The translations under genes and the position numbers were made by a program. A stretch of 64,000 bases of DNA from Botrytis cinerea B05.10. Its lineage: Eukaryota > Ascomycota > Leotiomycetes > Helotiales > Sclerotiniaceae. This document shows, one piece after another, positions 60,832 to 64,000 of this stretch. Under the pieces are notes generated by a model. The model was not told the DNA's origin and ran no database searches. It saw nothing but the letters and a program-made list of their open reading frames with translations. The stretch is from positions 558,001-622,000 of the forward strand of contig NC_037325.1 in NCBI RefSeq assembly GCF_000143535.2, in the 5' to 3' direction. Each line of letters starts with the position of its first letter. The first letter of the stretch is position 1.

Positions 60832-61141
60832 ATGACAATGTCCCTGTTCTGTACAGCTGTCATTCTTTTCTTCGCCATTCATGCCCTGGGATCTCTTGGA
60901 AAATCATCAACTCCCGGTGTCGATCATGTTACTGGTAGAAATAAGCCAGTCATTTTTGCCTGAACGTCGTGGCTTGCGAGGGGGGATCGGTAGTAGTTGA
61001 AACGGATGGTGAGCTAATCAAACATCTCAAACTTACTTCCTAGAACCCGGAAGATTACCCTTGGATGTCTTGCCCTATGTATTGCCATTTTCACAGACTC
61101 GCTCGGAAGGGGAATATGATCTCCATGAATTCAGCTTTTAG
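60832..61141 (+). CDS. Candidate small secreted protein, 66 residues
   Basis: An ATG at 60832 opens a strongly hydrophobic signal-like segment (MTMSLFCTAVILFFAIHALG). Read straight through, the frame stops after 43 codons. A possible intron (60935..61043, GTAGAA donor, GCTAATC branch-like word, TTCCTAG acceptor) joins GVDHVT to EPGRLPLDVLPYVLPFS and an end at SEGEYDLHEFSF, giving 66 residues. A shorter intron, 60990..61043, is also possible and would expose a different frame. The family is unknown and there are no cysteines in the mature part of this model. This is a prediction from signals only. Confidence 0.3.
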
Positions 61142-63767
61142 GTCATCCACATTATGAATTCATTCTGCTGAAGCTAAATTTGTGTCACCGCAAATTGTAG
61201 CCTCGGTCCAATCGGTCAATACATCGTAGTAGCACGATCAGAAGCAAGACATGCGTTCTCAACGAGAAACCATAGGGAATCATAGGCAAGTTTTGTACTT
61301 TGAACTTTATCGTGCTTGAAATGATTTCCAGCTTGACTTCATCAGTTTCTATTTTGATATCTGAACATCTCCCTGTCCGCAAGAGATGATTAGATAGTGT
61401 ATTATCGTAACCTAGGAAAGTAGAAATTCAGGAGTAACTGAGCCCCAATATCTTCTAGACGCTGTGCTAGATGCTCTGTTTCAACGACAATGATACTGTA
61501 AAATGCGTAGGGATATCTCTGGCTTACTATTCCCTATATATAACAGCAAAACTCTAAGTTTTATCAAAATTCATTTATGTGAGATATCGAATTATAGTAT
61601 CTTTCCTCGTAAACTTTCTAATTGTGGATTTCATAAATTAATGACTTCAGAGACGTGCTACCTGCCCTGCTAGTTACAGTGCGGAATAGCCACCTAACCC
61701 CAAATCATAGTTTAACCTCCCATTAGAGGGCCTTGTAGGTATTCCCGTTACTATAACTCATTATGGTCTAGAACCGTGTGCTTTTAATTTTAGCAATAAA
61801 AATTTTCAGCAAATCATTCACCGTCCACCGTGATTCAAGTAGTAATACCTAGGTTATGTACGAGAATTTAATGTCTTTTTGGTAATGATCTTTCCTCGTC
61901 CTTTAATCCATGCACATTCGAAGTTTTGATTCGGGTAGGTCGAATTAGACGGATCCTCATAGAGGCTTTCGAAAGGTTAGTAACGGATACATTAATGAGA
62001 AAAAAAAAGTTGTCAGCCACAGGAGGATCCTTACAGATATTACCTTTGTAAGGTCGTATTCTGATATGTGGGAAGACAGAAGGGGAAACACCCAAGCCAA
62101 GGCTGATCCCAGAAAGCATGAATAGATTGTTCAAGAATCAATGCACATACCAACAATCTACAGAGAGAAAGAGGAGCACGGTGAGCACCTACCAGCAGAC
62201 TGACCAGGGAGGAACTCCACCTATGACCATTGACCATCAAACCTGCCAAATTGAACATCATCTCGATACAAGTCTCCATCCATCAGCTATCACCTAATGT
62301 GCCTTGACTTTGGCAGCTAAGCAATAAGGGGCAAGAAATATATCCGACCCATAAACCTTCTTACTCAACTAGGTCACTATATCAACGGATGCTGGGACAC
62401 TCAAAAACTAAAACAAAACATCCCATGAGTTTGTTTGTGTATGATGTTTCTTCATGCTAACTAATACACACCCGATCAAATCGCAAGTCTTCCTTCAATT
62501 GTCAATTGTCACCTTGACCTTCATCATTCGTTCGGTAAGATGCAGTAAAGTTGCAGGTTTGGAACATCCCCCTGCTCGGTATTGAATAACATGGAATGTT
62601 TCCACCGGGAAATATAGCGGCTGCAGAGCTGCACGGTTGAAGAGCGCAAGTGTATAAAAGACCCCGGCATCGTGACGCTGGCACTTGACTTAGAACCTAG
62701 CTCGTGGGATGCAGCTCCTTCTTTGCGGCGAACACTATCTTTGCATCTCACTAATATTCTTCTTCAGAAGTACATACTAGATAGAGTCTACCACACAAAA
62801 CTCCAGTCATACATGCTATCAAGCGTTCCTCAGTTCTTATTCCGTTTCTCGCAACTCATACACCTGGAACCTTCTTGGAACTTTCCAGGGGAAACGCCAC
62901 ACTAGACGCCCACTGAGTTATAACCGTTCTTATTCTTTCTTTTGGATTGACGCAAGCAGATTCCATGTAGCATCATCGACGAGGCTATCCTAACCTCACC
63001 TACCCCCTTCTTTACCAAAGCACAAACCTCGGACGGACATTAGCTCCACCTCTGACACTGCGGTATTCTCTTGTGGGAAACACCCCTGACACTTTGATCC
63101 TGTCCTCCCATCCTCTTAGCCTTCTATGGAAATCCCATTTCGGCAGCTGTGCAGCGGCCCGTTGATCTACCTTCTTCAACTAATCTATTATACTTAAGAG
63201 TCTTCAGTCCTCATTCCAATTTTTTTTTTGAAAGTCAAAATATGTTTTATATCAAGTCGAGCTAAAGTGGGATTACTATTTATCACAACGCACACACCAA
63301 ATCTACATACGGTTCATTGTTAGAACTCTATTTCGATCCTTTCCCTTTTTTACCAATATCGCCATCAAATCTTCCTAGTTGAATCTCAGTATTCCGAGAG
63401 TAACGTCACCAGTCGTTATAGTCTAATTCGAGGCCATCTTTGGGAAACATTCGAGTTACCATTGGAACATAATAGATTTGCACCTAAGCAAAATACCCAT
63501 AAAACTTATCGTTCTGGAAGCACTATTGTTTACGGAACTGATTTTTGGGTTTGATCCTGCCACTGGTAGTGGTCGATCTAGTCTTGGTCCTGTCTTGGTA
63601 AGTCAGCGAATTAGGCAATTACACCTTCCGAATTATCTAGTTTGAACTTTGAGAGTTTGGACATCTTGGTATAAATCTCGAAGTCGGCATTTATTGCAAT
63701 CAATCATCTCACACTTTCATTTCATACTTCAATCATTAATGTCATCAAGTTATACTCTCACTAATAT
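61142..63767. other. Gene-poor region, no gene recognised
   Basis: About 2.6 kb with short frames only. A T9 run lies near 63221-63230. The right part is probably promoter DNA for the gene starting at 63849. Confidence 0.45.
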
Positions 63768-63775
63768 TATATAAG
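63768..63775 (+). promoter_or_regulatory. TATA box
   Basis: TATATAAG, 74 bases upstream of the ATG at 63849; it supports transcription towards the right edge. Confidence 0.5.
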
Positions 63776-63848
63776 AATAATCAATACCACTCTCTATATA
63801 TCTTCTCTTCCTTCTTTACACAGAGCCATATCGGGCAAACACTTTGAA

Positions 63849-64000
63849 ATGAACTTTCAAACACCAGAACAATCTTACAACCAAGATACCAATCCACGGG
63901 AGACACATTCCACCATGGCTTTACTACAGAGACCTCATGTATTTTCTGGCTCGGACTGGCGGGGCCTCGAACCCGTAGAGATGAGGTCAAAACCACGCAT
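63849..64000 (+). CDS. Start of a protein-coding gene running off the window
   Basis: From the ATG at 63849 the frame stays open for 50 codons to the last base of the window. The visible N-terminus (MNFQTPEQSYNQDTNP and onward) is polar and Gln/Asn/Pro-rich, looks disordered, and has no signal peptide. A TATATAAG box lies 74 bases upstream. The product cannot be identified from this fragment. A second ATG is 23 codons in. Confidence 0.45.
   Translation, partial: MNFQTPEQSYNQDTNPRETHSTMALLQRPHVFSGSDWRGLEPVEMRSKPR

Noticed and set aside
63960..64000. tRNA T-arm-like GGGTTCGAGGCCC on the minus strand at the right edge
   Set aside because: Only three T-stem pairs form and no T-run terminator follows; the same bases fall inside an open coding frame from 63849.

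Overview
The window looks like nuclear DNA of a filamentous ascomycete (Pezizomycotina). Its genes have several short introns of about 48-66 nt with GTRNGT donors and CTAAY branch sites, 5S rRNA and tRNA genes are dispersed as single copies, and the gene families are typical of these fungi. The AT-rich blocks beside normal GC coding DNA suggest repeat-induced mutation. Protein style suggests Leotiomycetes (Sclerotiniaceae-like), but that is an inference without a database search. I resolved exon structures by hand from splice signals and reading phase; every multi-exon model below sums to a whole number of codons.

Layout. 1-5.59 kb is a very AT-rich, gene-free block that ends directly at the stop codon of a glutamate 5-kinase gene. 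5.6-11.4 kb is a compact housekeeping block: glutamate 5-kinase (proline synthesis), ATP23 (mitochondrial metalloprotease), Aurora kinase, and a TIP41-like TOR-pathway protein. 11.4-14.6 kb is spacer that ends in a broken long-type tyrosinase with its copper centre deleted. 14.6-38 kb carries accessory and metabolic genes: a cytochrome P450, a SET-domain protein, an NCS1 nucleobase-type permease, a siderophore-type MFS transporter, a rhomboid protease, a secreted short tyrosinase, an RNase T2 and two more P450s. P450s 1 and 2 are paralogs; P450 3 belongs to another family. No backbone synthase is visible, so a secondary-metabolite cluster is not shown. 38-42 kb is non-coding, with a second AT-rich patch, a long G-poor strand and micro/minisatellites. 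A 682-residue disordered protein follows at 42.2-44.3 kb.

47.4-51.2 kb is a small Pol III neighbourhood: one 5S rRNA gene and three intron-containing tRNA genes, Val(AAC), Ala(UGC) and Glu(UUC), each with a T-run terminator, plus an orphan B-box-like element. From 51.2 kb to 63.8 kb the window is gene-poor, with only two weak candidates for small secreted proteins. A probable gene start with a TATA box runs off the right edge at 63849.
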